In this document: piece after piece, positions 43,330 through 52,145 of the stretch
How positions within the stretch are numbered: position 1 is the first letter of the stretch
How the letters are laid out: every line of letters starts with the position of its first letter
Source of the DNA: Asanoa ishikariensis
GTDB taxonomy: Bacteria; Actinomycetota; Actinomycetes; Mycobacteriales; Micromonosporaceae
Direction: 5' to 3'
DNA length: 64,000 nucleotides
Assembly: GCF_900107455.1 (NCBI RefSeq)
Contig: NZ_FNQB01000001.1
Location: forward strand, 2,480,001 to 2,544,000
The notes under the pieces: generated by a model
What the model was told of the DNA's origin: nothing
Database searches by the model: none
The model's input: the letters and a program-made list of their open reading frames with translations, nothing else
Position numbers and translations under genes: made by a program

Positions 43330-44040
43330 CTGGGCAGGCCCGGGGTCGTGCCGTGGTGGCTCGACCAGGCGGCCGCCATCCGGACCGGCCGTCGTCTTGG
43401 TACCGCGTTGCGGTCGACCTGAGGAGCGGGGTGCGGGATGCGCCAGCGCGAGGTGTTCGGCCTTGCCGTGGAGGACGTCGAGGTGGATGGCGGGTGGCTG
43501 CATGTCGCGCGTCAGGTCAAGCGTGTGCGGTCACGCCTGGTCTTCGGTCGCCGAAGAACGACAACGATCGCCGGGTGCCGCTGCCTAGCTCGGTCGCGGC
43601 AAGACTCGCCAGGCACATGGCCGACAACCGCCCGTCGCCCTGACGCTGCCCTGGGAGGACCCTGCCAGTTCCGAGCTGCGGACCTTCCTGCTGGTGATCC
43701 ACACGACCAGGGACAACGTGGTCAACCGGGGTTGGTTCGACGAGCGCGCGTGGCATCCGTCGCTCCTGTCGGGGGGCCCGGCACCCGCGCGAGACACGGG
43801 CATGCCCGCGCTGTGGCACCTCTGCGCCTCAGCGCTGCTCGACGGCGGCGAGAGCATCAAAAGCGCTGGCCGCCTGCCTCGGCCACGCGGACTCCGGATT
43901 TACCCCTACGGACCTACACGCACCTGATGCCGGCCAGCGAGGAAAGGACCCGGCGTGCCATTGACGGTCTCTTCGGCCTTCAGCAGCCCCCACAAGGGGA
44001 AGTAGCAGGCAAAACCGAAGGTCAAGCATGTCTTCGGTAG
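43330..44040 (+). pseudogene. Tyrosine integrase, 3' remnant with frameshifts
   Basis: Fragments of one actinobacterial tyrosine integrase appear in order but in different frames: SSWYRVAVDL, GMRQREVFGLAVEDVEVDGG with the box-I Arg, PLPSSVAARLARHMADNRPS, LTLPWEDPASSELRTFLLV, VNRGWFDERAWHPSLL, SALLDGGESIKS, and finally LRTYTHLMPASEERTRRA with the catalytic Tyr. The HxxR box reads PALW, so both catalytic residues are lost. The N-terminal DNA-binding half is missing. The last frame ends at 44040, one base before the right repeat. It is inactive. Confidence 0.85.
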
Positions 44041-44041
44041 C

Positions 44042-44073
44042 GAATCCGGCGTACAGGCCGACTCGCCCGTCAC
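44042..44073 (+). repeat. attR-like copy of the 32-bp repeat
   Basis: Identical to 41080-41111. It lies directly after the integrase stop (44038-44040), as expected for an integrase gene adjacent to attP. Outside it the sequence no longer resembles rnpB. Confidence 0.85.
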
Positions 44074-44114
44074 GCCCTGTTTCGTACGCCATTGCTGCTG
44101 GCTACTCTCTCCGC

Positions 44115-44360
44115 ATGGGTCAGCCAGACTGGGTGGTGTTGTCGAGCCGAGGCGACTTGCCGTCGCGGGACCGGCACCGGGCCTGGCGGGCTTGACTCCG
44201 CGGCTGGGGCATCGACTGGGATCCCTTCCGGCCTGACGAGCGTCGCGTGGACCACTACCGGGTTTCGGCAGCGGATGGACAGGGCCCCGGCTGCCTATGG
44301 GTGTGGCGCGTCCGAACGACGGCACTCGCCCGACTTGGTATCGAGCCGCCCCCACTCTGA
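44115..44360 (+). pseudogene. Small protein gene interrupted by an in-frame TGA
   Basis: Reading from ATG 44115 gives MGQPDWVVLSSRGDLPSRDR and six more residues, then TGA (44193-44195). The same frame continues with LRGWGIDWDPFRPDERRVDH and ends at 44360, about 81 sense codons in all. Composition on both sides looks coding and Trp-rich, so a nonsense mutation in a small conserved gene is likely. TACTCT (44103-44108) could be a -10 giving a leaderless mRNA. I do not know the family. Confidence 0.45.
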
Positions 44361-44416
44361 CTGTGTGGAGGTGTGACACTCCAATGTGGAAATGTGGAAA
44401 CGCGCGTCCCAGTGTC

Positions 44417-45076
44417 CTACGTGGCGTGCTGCCGCCGGACCATTTCGGTGATCCAGATCGGTGCGAACGGGGACGTGCAGCCCGGGGAGGTCGGGTAGTC
44501 CTCGAGGACCCGCAGGCGCTCGCCGATGTCGATCGCGCGGGATCGGTGGTCCGGGTGGTCGATGCCGATCTGGGCCAGGCAGTGGTTCATCGCCCACTGC
44601 AACCGCTCTGGCGCGCCCTTCATCTCCGCCTCGATGACGGACAGCAGCCCGGCCAGATCCAGACCCGCCGGCTTCTTCGTCACCCGGTCGGTGGTCAATG
44701 CCCACCCGGCGCTGGCAACGACCGGGTCCCGATCGGCGAACCAGGCCACCCGTAGCTCTTCGGCGTGCGGGCTCTTCTTGACCACATAGTTCACGAGCCA
44801 GTCATGGACCTTGGGCGCGCGCGCCGAGCCCAGCATGGCGTCCAGTTCCGGGCGCGAGAACGCCTTCGGGCGGCAGATCAGCAGCGCCAGGAGCCGTGCG
44901 GCGGTGTCGTTCGTTGCCCAGAGCTCGACCGCCAGCTCCTGCTGCGTCTTGAGCCGCTTCGCGACCGCGCGCAGCTTGCCGAGGTTCACCCCGTGGTCGT
45001 TGCCGTGCTTCTCGTTGGCCGCCCGCGCCTTCGGGTCGTCCAACGCCTCCAGCTCGGCCATTACCGCATCGATCAC
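44417..45076 (-). CDS. DNA alkylation repair (AlkD-like) protein
   Basis: A 219-residue all-helical protein. NEKHGNDHGVNLGKLRAVAKRLK, then LAVELWATNDTAARLLALLI and WALTTDRVTKKPAGLD fit the HEAT-like repeat fold of AlkD-related DNA glycosylases that remove alkylated bases. The aromatic/acidic pocket residues (Trp, Asp) are in DRDPVVASAGWALTTD. It starts at GTG 45076 overlapping the deaminase-like stop as GTGA; ATG 45061 is an alternative. It is the last gene of a minus-strand run beginning at the CPBP protease. Confidence 0.75.
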   Translation of the reverse strand: MIDAVMAELEALDDPKARAANEKHGNDHGVNLGKLRAVAKRLKTQQELAVELWATNDTAARLLALLICRPKAFSRPELDAMLGSARAPKVHDWLVNYVVKKSPHAEELRVAWFADRDPVVASAGWALTTDRVTKKPAGLDLAGLLSVIEAEMKGAPERLQWAMNHCLAQIGIDHPDHRSRAIDIGERLRVLEDYPTSPGCTSPFAPIWITEMVRRQHAT

Positions 45077-45510
45077 CGGAACACCGCCGGGTCGAAAGGC
45101 TGGGTGCCTTCTGACACCGTCCAGACTCCGCCGAAGGGCATGAGGTCCGTGATGCGGACGCTTCTGACGCCCTGGTCCGTGGGAAGCAGGACGCGGATCT
45201 TCGGGTGGTAGTCGAAGAGCACCTGGCGGTCCCGCCCGCACGGACCGACGGGGCCACGGCCCAGGTTGCCGACCGCGACGATCGTCGTCAGCTCCCGGGC
45301 TCCCGAGGCGCGCGCGTGGCCCAGGGCAACGAGCTCGGCGCACGGGCCGCCGGTGAAGTGGTAGAGGTTGATGCCGCCGTACATGCGCCCGTCCGCGCCC
45401 CGGACCGCCGCGCCCATCGTGTGCACGCCGCCGTCCCCGTCGGTGTTGGCGTCCACGATCTGGCGCGCGTACTCGATCAGCTCGTGGTCCGAAGCGGTCA
45501 GTTCACGCAT
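45073..45510 (-). CDS. Cytidine deaminase-like protein
   Basis: A 145-residue protein of the CDA fold. The zinc/catalytic motif is GGPCAELVALGHA (Cys57, Glu59) and the second is GPCGRDRQVLFDYHP. Canonical enzymes have PCxxC here; in this protein the last ligand position is Asp94, so zinc binding may differ. The layout resembles blasticidin-S deaminase-type proteins. The start at 45510 overlaps the CPBP stop by 8 bases; ATG 45522 is an alternative. Activity on cytidine is not certain. Confidence 0.75.
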   Translation of the reverse strand: MRELTASDHELIEYARQIVDANTDGDGGVHTMGAAVRGADGRMYGGINLYHFTGGPCAELVALGHARASGARELTTIVAVGNLGRGPVGPCGRDRQVLFDYHPKIRVLLPTDQGVRSVRITDLMPFGGVWTVSEGTQPFDPAVFR

Positions 45511-46252
45511 GGCCAGCACCATAGAGGGCCGCGATCACGAAGGGTGTCAACAGGAGCCAGTCGTGGGCGATATGTGCCCCGGTGGCCACCCAGAGCTTCT
45601 TTGTCCGGATGTATGACCACGTCAGCGCCATCCGGGCCGCGCCGACGACGAGGACGCACATCGGCACGTTCCAGCCGTACGCCGGCAGGTGCACCAGGCC
45701 GAACCACACCGACGACACGACCCACGCCAGTACGATCGCGCGCGTACGCCCGCGGCGCGCGGCTAACCAGTGCAGCAGCGCGAGGAACGGCAGGACGGTC
45801 AGCAGCTCCTCGCCGAGCAGCTGCAGCGCGGTCCGCGGGTAGAACGTCGCCAGCCACAACGGTGGTGCGTCGGCGATCTGGTCGAAGATCGGGTTCGGCG
45901 GCACCGTGCCGACCAAAGGCCCGACGACGTAACCCGCCACGATCGTGGCGAGAATGGACAGCACGCCGTAACCGAGCATCGCGCGGACGTCGCGCCAGGT
46001 CAGGCGCGCGAACAGGCCCGAGACCCGGCCACCGGTGGCGTACGCCAGCGCGGCCAGGGGAATTCCCACGAACAGGGCGGTCGGCACGAAGACGCTGAAC
46101 GGGCCGTGCAGGAAGTGGCCCACGACGAAGAACGTCGCCAGTGCTGCCAGCACGGCCAGGACCACGACCAGCCAGCGGCGGCCGCTCACCTGGCCGTAGT
46201 ACGGGAAATCGGCACGACCGGGCCGCTCGAGGGAGAGCGTCAGCTCACGCAC
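45503..46252 (-). CDS. CPBP-family intramembrane metalloprotease
   Basis: A 249-residue protein with about seven membrane helices. The CPBP (Abi/CAAX-like) motifs are present: LLGEELLTVLPF with the paired glutamates, SSVWFGLVHLPAYGW with the first His, and GAHIAHDWLLL with the second His region. Such proteases process prenylated-like or bacteriocin-related substrates or modulate membrane proteins. The start at 46252 lies 7 bases after the stop of the next upstream gene, suggesting an operon down to the AlkD-like gene. Confidence 0.87.
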   Translation of the reverse strand: MRELTLSLERPGRADFPYYGQVSGRRWLVVVLAVLAALATFFVVGHFLHGPFSVFVPTALFVGIPLAALAYATGGRVSGLFARLTWRDVRAMLGYGVLSILATIVAGYVVGPLVGTVPPNPIFDQIADAPPLWLATFYPRTALQLLGEELLTVLPFLALLHWLAARRGRTRAIVLAWVVSSVWFGLVHLPAYGWNVPMCVLVVGAARMALTWSYIRTKKLWVATGAHIAHDWLLLTPFVIAALYGAGHA

Positions 46253-46259
46253 GGCGGTG

Positions 46260-46574
46260 CTACAGCTTGACTGGATTCCAGGTGTAGCGCGCGATCCAGT
46301 CCGGGTCCTGGCGGGCGTACGCCTGGAACGCCTCGACCACCTCGTCCAGTGCGGTGACCTCGGTGCCCACGTGGGTCTCGTCGCCGCCCGCGCGGCGTTC
46401 CAGGGCGTACCAGTCCTCCTTGACCGCCACCTGGAGGAAGGTGTCGTCGCCGAACTCGAGGATGACGAACCAGTCGTCGATCGTCAGTGCCCGCACCGCG
46501 GCCGCGATCTGGGCGGGATCCGGGTCGGGGAGCTGCGTGCCGTCCGCGGTGACGAGGGTGGGGGAGGCAGTCAT
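46260..46574 (-). CDS. Small conserved hypothetical protein
   Basis: A 104-residue acidic protein (LTIDDWFVILEFGDDTFLQV, then KEDWYALERRAG and YARQDPDWIARYTW). No membrane helix or signal peptide. The Trp-rich pattern and the ending DWIARYTWNPVKL suggest a compact alpha/beta fold, possibly immunity-like, but I do not recognise the family. It lies between the MarR and CPBP genes in the same orientation. Confidence 0.65.
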   Translation of the reverse strand: MTASPTLVTADGTQLPDPDPAQIAAAVRALTIDDWFVILEFGDDTFLQVAVKEDWYALERRAGGDETHVGTEVTALDEVVEAFQAYARQDPDWIARYTWNPVKL

Positions 46575-46603
46575 GCGTGGCAGTATGCCCGGGACAGCCA
46601 CGC

Positions 46604-47068
46604 CTAAGGGCGGCGGCGGGCCTGGCTGCGCGCGGCCAGCGCCTCGTTGAGCCGCGTGAGCATGGTGGCCAGCTCGGCCCGGTCGGTCTCCGACCACGAA
46701 GCGAGCATCTCGTCGTAGATCTCGGCGCGGGCCATCCGGACGGTCGACATCCGCCGCAGGCCCGACGCGGTGGCCGAGACCAGGGTGCCGCGGCCGTCGT
46801 TGGGGTCGGCCTCTCGGGCGATCAGGCCTTCCCGCTCCATGGCGCCGACCTGCCGCGTGACCGTCGAGCCGTCGAGGTTGAGGCGGGCGGCGAGCGCGGA
46901 GACGTTCTGTGGGCCGGCTTCGTCGAGGTAGCGCAGGATCACGTAGGCCGCACGGTCGAGGGACCGATGCGCCTCCACAGGGGTGGCCCGCCGGGTCGCC
47001 TCGGCGAAGCGCATCAGGAGGGCGACCTCGGTTTCGATCCGGCCGATGACGGAGTCGTCCGCGTTCAT
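46604..47068 (-). CDS. MarR-family transcriptional regulator
   Basis: A 154-residue winged-helix protein. The recognition region GPQNVSALAARLNLDGSTVTRQVGAMEREGLI and the wing DPNDGRGTLVSATASG are typical; the termini form the dimer interface. On the minus strand TAACAT lies just before the ATG, giving a very short leader. It probably controls itself and perhaps the genes after it. The ligand is unknown. Confidence 0.9.
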   Translation of the reverse strand: MNADDSVIGRIETEVALLMRFAEATRRATPVEAHRSLDRAAYVILRYLDEAGPQNVSALAARLNLDGSTVTRQVGAMEREGLIAREADPNDGRGTLVSATASGLRRMSTVRMARAEIYDEMLASWSETDRAELATMLTRLNEALAARSQARRRP

Positions 47069-47238
47069 GACTGTATGTTACAGACGGAAAACAGCGCGAA
47101 TTCACGGCCCTTCACTCGGTAGGGACACGCCAGGGGCGATTCAGTCCCTTCCCGTCGCAGCCGGTCTACAGTGGATGGGACCCCCTCTTTTTGTGTGAAA
47201 CGGTGGCGCTTGGCCGTTTTGCGGTGCACAGTGGTCCC

Positions 47239-47442
47239 ATGAGCGACAGCGGACGTGGGACGGAGTACTACTGGTGCACCCGTCACCACAGGGTCGAGAC
47301 GCAGGCTGACATCTGCCCTGCGATGTACGTGCTCGGTCCCTTCGGGTCCAAGTCCGACGCCGAGAACGCCCTGCAATCCGTGCAGGAGCGCAACGAGGCG
47401 TGGGACGAAGAGGACCGCCGCTGGGCAGGGGAGGAGAGGTAA
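47239..47442 (+). CDS. Small SPOR-like conserved protein
   Basis: A 67-residue protein: GTEYYWCTRHHRVETQADIC, LGPFGSKSDAENAL and NEAWDEEDRRWAGEE. The pattern of an aromatic start, a GPFGS turn and an acidic tail occurs in many actinobacterial small proteins encoded near housekeeping genes. Function unknown. It lies 88 bases before the histone-H1-like gene, in the same orientation. Confidence 0.75.
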   Translation: MSDSGRGTEYYWCTRHHRVETQADICPAMYVLGPFGSKSDAENALQSVQERNEAWDEEDRRWAGEER

Positions 47443-47530
47443 GCGCCGCGGCACTCGTACACGGCGAGCAACTCCGCGGTCTCCGCGACGGAGCCGGACC
47501 CGACGCACGTCTCGCAAGGAGGAAACCACC

Positions 47531-48289
47531 ATGGCCGAAGCGTTGAAGGCCAAGACACCGAAGGCCGCGAAACGCGCGGCTCCGAAGAAACCCGCGGCCA
47601 AGCGTACGAGCGCGGCTTCCCGCGTCTCGAGCACCGCGCGGAAGACCGTCGTTCGAAAGAGTGTGGCCGCGCAGACGCCCGCGCGTAAGACGGTCACCAG
47701 CAAGGCAACCGCCAAGAAGGCGCCCGCGAAACGGGCTGCGGCGAAGCGGACGACCGCCAAGAAGACCACCGCGCGCAAGACCGCGACGACCCGGACGCCC
47801 GCGAAGCGCACCACCGCTAAGCGGACCACCGTGGCGAAGCGGACCACCGCGGCCAAGCGGACCACCGCGGTGAAGCGCACCGCCGCCAAGAAGACCACCG
47901 CGCGCAAGGCCACCACCGCGCGCAAGACCGCGGCCAAGAAGACCACGACGCGCCCCACGGCGCGTAAGGCCGCCACCAAGGCGCCCGCGAAGCGGGCCAC
48001 TGCCAAGAAGACCGCGGCGAAGAAGACCACGGCCCGCAAGACCACGGCCAAGAAGACCAGCGCCGCGCGCAAGACGGCCACCAAGCGGGCCACCACCGCC
48101 AAGACGGCCGCGAAGCGCGCGCCGGCGAAGCGGGCAACCGCCAAGAAGGCACCCGCCAAGCGGACGGCGGCCAAGAAGACCACCACCGCCCGCAAGACGG
48201 CTACCAAGCGGACCACCACCGCGCGCAAGAGCACGGTGCGCAAGGCGGCCAGCCCGCGTAAGGCGACCGCCCGCAAGTCCGCCCGATAA
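47531..48289 (+). CDS. Histone H1-like Lys/Ala/Thr-rich nucleoid protein
   Basis: A 252-residue low-complexity protein built almost entirely of AKRTTAKKTTARK-like repeats, resembling the C-terminal tails of histone H1, mycobacterial HupB and AlgP-like proteins. There is no folded domain such as the HU core, so it is all tail. It would bind DNA or RNA non-specifically. GGAG precedes ATG 47531 by 11 bases. The repeat units resemble one another at the DNA level, so copy number may vary between strains. Confidence 0.85.
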   Translation: MAEALKAKTPKAAKRAAPKKPAAKRTSAASRVSSTARKTVVRKSVAAQTPARKTVTSKATAKKAPAKRAAAKRTTAKKTTARKTATTRTPAKRTTAKRTTVAKRTTAAKRTTAVKRTAAKKTTARKATTARKTAAKKTTTRPTARKAATKAPAKRATAKKTAAKKTTARKTTAKKTSAARKTATKRATTAKTAAKRAPAKRATAKKAPAKRTAAKKTTTARKTATKRTTTARKSTVRKAASPRKATARKSAR

Positions 48290-48334
48290 AAAGATCCATC
48301 GAGCGGGGCGCTCGGCGGCTGGTATGAAGTACCG

Positions 48335-49777
48335 GTGGTGACCAGACGCGTCCGAGCGCCCCAGTTCGACTTCGCCGCGCTGCGTCGCGAGTTGGACCTG
48401 CCTGACAGGTTCCCGCCCGCGGCGCAGCGCGAGGCCGAGGAGGCCGCGTCCGCTCCGCTGCCGGACCGGCCCGACCGCACCGACATCCCGTTCGTCACGA
48501 TCGACCCGATCGGGTCCCGCGACCTCGACCAGGCGATGTGCCTGACGCGCCGCCCGGGCGGCTATCGCGTGCACTACGCGATCGCCGACGTGGCGGCGTT
48601 CGTGCGTCCGGGCGGCGCGCTGGAGGAAGAGACCTGGCGCCGCGGCCAGACCGTCTACCTCCCGGACGGCAACGTCCCGCTGCACCCGGTCGCGCTCAGC
48701 GAGGGCGCGGCGAGCCTGCTGCCGGACCGCACCCGGGCCGCCGTGCTGTGGACGATCGACCTCGACGCGCACGGCGGCACGACCGCCGTCGCGCTCCAGC
48801 GGGCCCTGGTGCGCAGCCGGGCGCAGCTCGACTACGCCACGGTGCAGGCCCAGTTCGACGCCGGCACGGCGGCCGAGTCGATCGCCCTGCTGCCGGAGAT
48901 CGGCGCCCGGCTGACCGAGCGCGGCCTCGACCGCGGGGCGATCAACCTGCCCCTGCCCGAACAGGAGATCGAACGCGACGGCGCCGGCTACCGGCTGGTG
49001 CTCCGGGCGCCGCTGCCGGCCGAGGAGCACAACGCGCAGATCTCGCTGCTGACCGGCGTGGCCGCCGCCGGCATCATGCTGGCCGGCGGGGTCGGCCTGT
49101 TGCGGACCATGCCGCCGCCGGACCCGGCGGCGGTGCAGCGGCTGCGCGCCGCCGCGCACGCGCTCGGCATCGCCTGGCCGGACGGCGCTGCGGTGGGCCG
49201 GGTGATCGCCGCGGTCGACGCCTCCGACCCGCGCGGGGCCGCGTTCCTCGACCAGGCCGCCGAGCTGATGCGCGGCGCCGGCTACACGGCCTTCGACGGC
49301 ACGACCCCGGAGCAGTCCACGCACGGCGGCGTGGCGGCCTCCTACGCGCACGTGACGGCCCCGTTGCGCCGGCTGGCCGATCGGTACGCCACCGAGGCCG
49401 CTCTGGCCCTCACAGGCGGCCTGACGGTGCCCGAATGGGCGCGCGCGGCACTGCCGAAGCTGCCCAAGGTGATGGGCGGCACCGACCGGGTCACGAGCGC
49501 GGCGGCCCGGGGCGCGGTCGACCTGACCGAGGCGGTGCTGCTCCAGGACCGGATCGGCGAGACGTTCGACGCCGCGGTGGTCGACGTCGACAGCCCGCGC
49601 CGCACCGCGCCGGCGCCGGCCAACCCGGACGGCCGCCAGCCCGGCGGCACGGTCGCCCTCGACGAGCCGGCCGTTCGCGGGCGGTGCACGGGCGAGCTGC
49701 CGCTCGGCGAGCGGGTCAGGGTGACCCTGGTCACCGCGGACCCGGTCAAGCGGACGGTGCTGTTCACCCGGAAGTAA
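48335..49777 (+). CDS. RNB-domain ribonuclease (RNase II/R-like)
   Basis: A 480-residue protein. The RNB active site is IDPIGSRDLDQAM (about 65-77), whose aspartates bind Mg2+; HYAIADVAAFVRPGG, HPVALSEGAASLLPD and SYAHVTAPLRRLADRYA are further signatures. It lacks the usual N-terminal cold-shock domains and ends with a short S1-like stretch, making it shorter than RNase II. It degrades RNA 3'-to-5'. Two GTG codons in tandem start the gene after TATGAA, so the mRNA is probably leaderless. Confidence 0.92.
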   Translation: MVTRRVRAPQFDFAALRRELDLPDRFPPAAQREAEEAASAPLPDRPDRTDIPFVTIDPIGSRDLDQAMCLTRRPGGYRVHYAIADVAAFVRPGGALEEETWRRGQTVYLPDGNVPLHPVALSEGAASLLPDRTRAAVLWTIDLDAHGGTTAVALQRALVRSRAQLDYATVQAQFDAGTAAESIALLPEIGARLTERGLDRGAINLPLPEQEIERDGAGYRLVLRAPLPAEEHNAQISLLTGVAAAGIMLAGGVGLLRTMPPPDPAAVQRLRAAAHALGIAWPDGAAVGRVIAAVDASDPRGAAFLDQAAELMRGAGYTAFDGTTPEQSTHGGVAASYAHVTAPLRRLADRYATEAALALTGGLTVPEWARAALPKLPKVMGGTDRVTSAAARGAVDLTEAVLLQDRIGETFDAAVVDVDSPRRTAPAPANPDGRQPGGTVALDEPAVRGRCTGELPLGERVRVTLVTADPVKRTVLFTRK

Positions 49778-49797
49778 GTGTTTGGGACGATGCCCGC

Positions 49798-50490
49798 ATG
49801 GCCTACGACCCCAGCGCGCTTCCCGACGTGTCCGGCTTGACCGTCGCCATCATCGGCGGCACCGGCGACCAGGGCCGGGGCCTCGCGTACCGGCTGGCCC
49901 GCGCGGGCCAGAGCGTGCTGATCGGCTCCCGCCAGGCCGCCCGCGCGACCGCCTCGGCGGACGAGATCTCCGCGCTGCCGGGCGTCACCCGGCCGGTCGA
50001 GGGCGGCGCCAACGCCGACGTGGCCGAGGCCGCCGACCTGACGATCATCGCGGTGCCGTGGGCCGGCCACCGGGACACCGTCACCGCGCTGCGCCACCCG
50101 CTGGCCGGCAAGCTGGTCGTCGACTGCGTCAACCCGCTGGGCTTCGACAGCCACGGTCCGTTCCCGCTGCACGTCGACGAGGGCAGCGCCGCGCAGCAGG
50201 CGGCGGCGCTGCTGCCCGAGTCGACCGTGGCCGCGGCCTTCAACCACGTGAGCGCGCCGCTGCTGGCCGACCCGGCCGTCGAGTCGATGGACCTCGACGT
50301 GCTGATCTGCGCCGAGGACCGGCACCTGGCCGGCGTGGTGGCGGGGCTGTGCGCCCGGATCCCCGGCATGCGCGGCATCTACGCGGGCCGGCTCCGCAAC
50401 GCCCACCAGGTCGAGGCGCTGACCGCCAACCTGATCGCGATCAACCGCCGCTACAAGGCGCACGCCGGGTTCCGGGTGACGGACGTCTGA
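49798..50490 (+). CDS. npdG: F420:NADPH oxidoreductase
   Basis: A 230-residue enzyme that transfers hydride between NADPH and coenzyme F420. The Rossmann motif AIIGGTGDQGRGLAYRLARAG is near the N-terminus with the NADP-preferring GSRQAARA loop; IIAVPWAGHRDTV and VDCVNPLGFD are family-typical. Its presence supports an F420-using actinobacterium. The ATG at 49798 follows the RNB gene by 20 bases. The next gene's frame begins at its stop. Confidence 0.92.
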   Translation: MAYDPSALPDVSGLTVAIIGGTGDQGRGLAYRLARAGQSVLIGSRQAARATASADEISALPGVTRPVEGGANADVAEAADLTIIAVPWAGHRDTVTALRHPLAGKLVVDCVNPLGFDSHGPFPLHVDEGSAAQQAAALLPESTVAAAFNHVSAPLLADPAVESMDLDVLICAEDRHLAGVVAGLCARIPGMRGIYAGRLRNAHQVEALTANLIAINRRYKAHAGFRVTDV

Positions 50491-51230
50491 ACGACGACCT
50501 CGGCACGCCCGTCCCGCTGGCCGGCCCGCCCCGCCGGGTCGTCTCGCTGGTGCCCTCGCTGACCGAGGCGGTCGCCCGTACCGTGCCGTCGCTGCTGGTC
50601 GGTGCGACCGACTGGTGCGTGGAGCCCGCCGGGCTCGACGTGCTCCGGGTGGGCGGCACGAAATATCCCGATCTCGACCGCGTCCGGGCCGCCGCGCCCG
50701 ACCTCGTGCTGGCCAACGCCGAGGAGAACCGCCGCGCGGACGTCGAGGCGCTGCGGGCGGCCGGAGTGCCGGTCTGGGTGACCTATCCGCGGACGCTGCC
50801 CTCGGCTCTGACGTCGCTCGAACGGCTGCTGGCCGCGCTGGGCGCGGCGCCGCCGGATTGGTTGCGGTCCGCGCGGGAGGCCTGGTCACAGCCGTTCACA
50901 GGGGTACGCCGGAGCGCGCTGATCCCGGTCTGGCGGCGGCCGTGGGTCGTGCTGGGTTCGGACACCTTCGCCGGCGACCTGCTGGCCCGGCTCGGCGTGG
51001 ACAACGTCTACGCGACGGCCGCCGAGCGCTATCCGCGCCCACCGCTGGCGGAGTTGCGAGCGGCGGGCGCGGACCTGCTGGTGTTGCCGGACGAGCCGTA
51101 CGCGTTCACCGCCGACGACGGCCCGGAGGCGTTCCCGGGACTGCCGTACGCGCTGGTCAGCGGCCGGCACCTGACGTGGTACGGCCCATCCCTGGCGGAG
51201 GCGCGCGCGGTGCTAGAAGCTGTGCTCTGA
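50487..51230 (+). CDS. TroA-like metal/cobalamin-binding receptor-type protein (cytoplasmic form)
   Basis: About 247 residues. [47 protein letters not shown] and [11 protein letters not shown] match the helical-backbone metal receptor fold of BtuF-like proteins. No signal peptide or lipobox precedes it, so it appears cytoplasmic and not a transporter receptor. The start is odd: no ATG, GTG or TTG lies in frame before the first strand; CTG 50487 overlaps the npdG stop, and the first GTG (50550) would cut into the domain. Confidence 0.75.
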   Translation: MNDDLGTPVPLAGPPRRVVSLVPSLTEAVARTVPSLLVGATDWCVEPAGLDVLRVGGTKYPDLDRVRAAAPDLVLANAEENRRADVEALRAAGVPVWVTYPRTLPSALTSLERLLAALGAAPPDWLRSAREAWSQPFTGVRRSALIPVWRRPWVVLGSDTFAGDLLARLGVDNVYATAAERYPRPPLAELRAAGADLLVLPDEPYAFTADDGPEAFPGLPYALVSGRHLTWYGPSLAEARAVLEAVL

Positions 51231-52043
51231 GCTGGGGAACTGCCCGCCGCGCACCTCGTCGCCGAACTGGGCGGCGGCGTCGCGGAGGGTGCCGTGCAGG
51301 TCGGCGTAGCGCTTGACGAACCGCGGCAGCTTGCCGGTGCGCATCCCGGCCATGTCCTGCCAGACCAGCACCTGGGCGTCGGTCTCGGGCCCGGCACCGA
51401 TGCCGACCGTGGGCACGCCGATCTCGTTGGTGATCCGCTTGGCGACGTGGGCGGGCACCATCTCCAGCACCACGGCGAAGGCACCGGCGTCGGCCACCGC
51501 GTGCGCGTCGGCGATCACCTCTTCGGCCGCGTCGCCCCGGCCCTGCACCCGGTAGCCGCCGAGCGTGTGCTCACTCTGCGGTGTGAACCCGATGTGCGCC
51601 ATGACCGGGATGCCGGCCGCGGTGATCGCCTCGATCTGCGGCGCGGTCCGCCGCCCACCCTCGAGCTTGACGGCGTGGCAGCCGCCCTCCTTCATGAACC
51701 GCACAGCGGTCCGCAGGGCCTGGGTCGGCCCCTCCTCGTACGAGCCGAACGGCAGGTCACCGACGACCAGCGCGCGTTTCGTGGCGCGGACCACGGCCTT
51801 CACCAGCGGCAGAAGCTCGTCCACGGTGACGGCCAGGGTGGTCTCGTACCCGAACACGTTGTTGGCGGCCGAGTCACCGACGAGCAGCACGGGAATCCCG
51901 GCCTCATCGAAGATCGCGGCGGTGTACTGGTCGTACGCGGTCAACATGGGCCACCGCTCACCGCGCTCCTTGGCGGCGATCAGCTCCCGAGTGCGTACAC
52001 GACGGTTGGGGGGCCCGCCGTAGAGGGACGGTTGCTCGCTCAT
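51213..52043 (-). CDS. panB: 3-methyl-2-oxobutanoate hydroxymethyltransferase
   Basis: A 276-residue enzyme that makes ketopantoate from 2-oxoisovalerate and 5,10-methylene-THF, the first step of pantothenate synthesis. Family motifs are [64 protein letters not shown] and [17 protein letters not shown] lies 8 bases before ATG 52043. It follows nadE on the same strand after 102 bases, and its end overlaps the convergent receptor-like gene by 18 bases. Confidence 0.95.
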   Translation of the reverse strand: MSEQPSLYGGPPNRRVRTRELIAAKERGERWPMLTAYDQYTAAIFDEAGIPVLLVGDSAANNVFGYETTLAVTVDELLPLVKAVVRATKRALVVGDLPFGSYEEGPTQALRTAVRFMKEGGCHAVKLEGGRRTAPQIEAITAAGIPVMAHIGFTPQSEHTLGGYRVQGRGDAAEEVIADAHAVADAGAFAVVLEMVPAHVAKRITNEIGVPTVGIGAGPETDAQVLVWQDMAGMRTGKLPRFVKRYADLHGTLRDAAAQFGDEVRGGQFPSSEHSF

Positions 52044-52145
52044 CGCAGCTTCTCCTCTCGCCTCAAGGCCGCTCCGGTGCGGTCCCTGGGCACCCTCCGA
52101 TCGTCCCACCGGAGTCCCGCCGAGGAGAGACGAGCGTGGAATCTT

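Noticed and set aside
44193-44195. In-frame TGA as a selenocysteine codon
   Set aside because: No SECIS-like hairpin or selenoprotein context is visible; a nonsense mutation is simpler.
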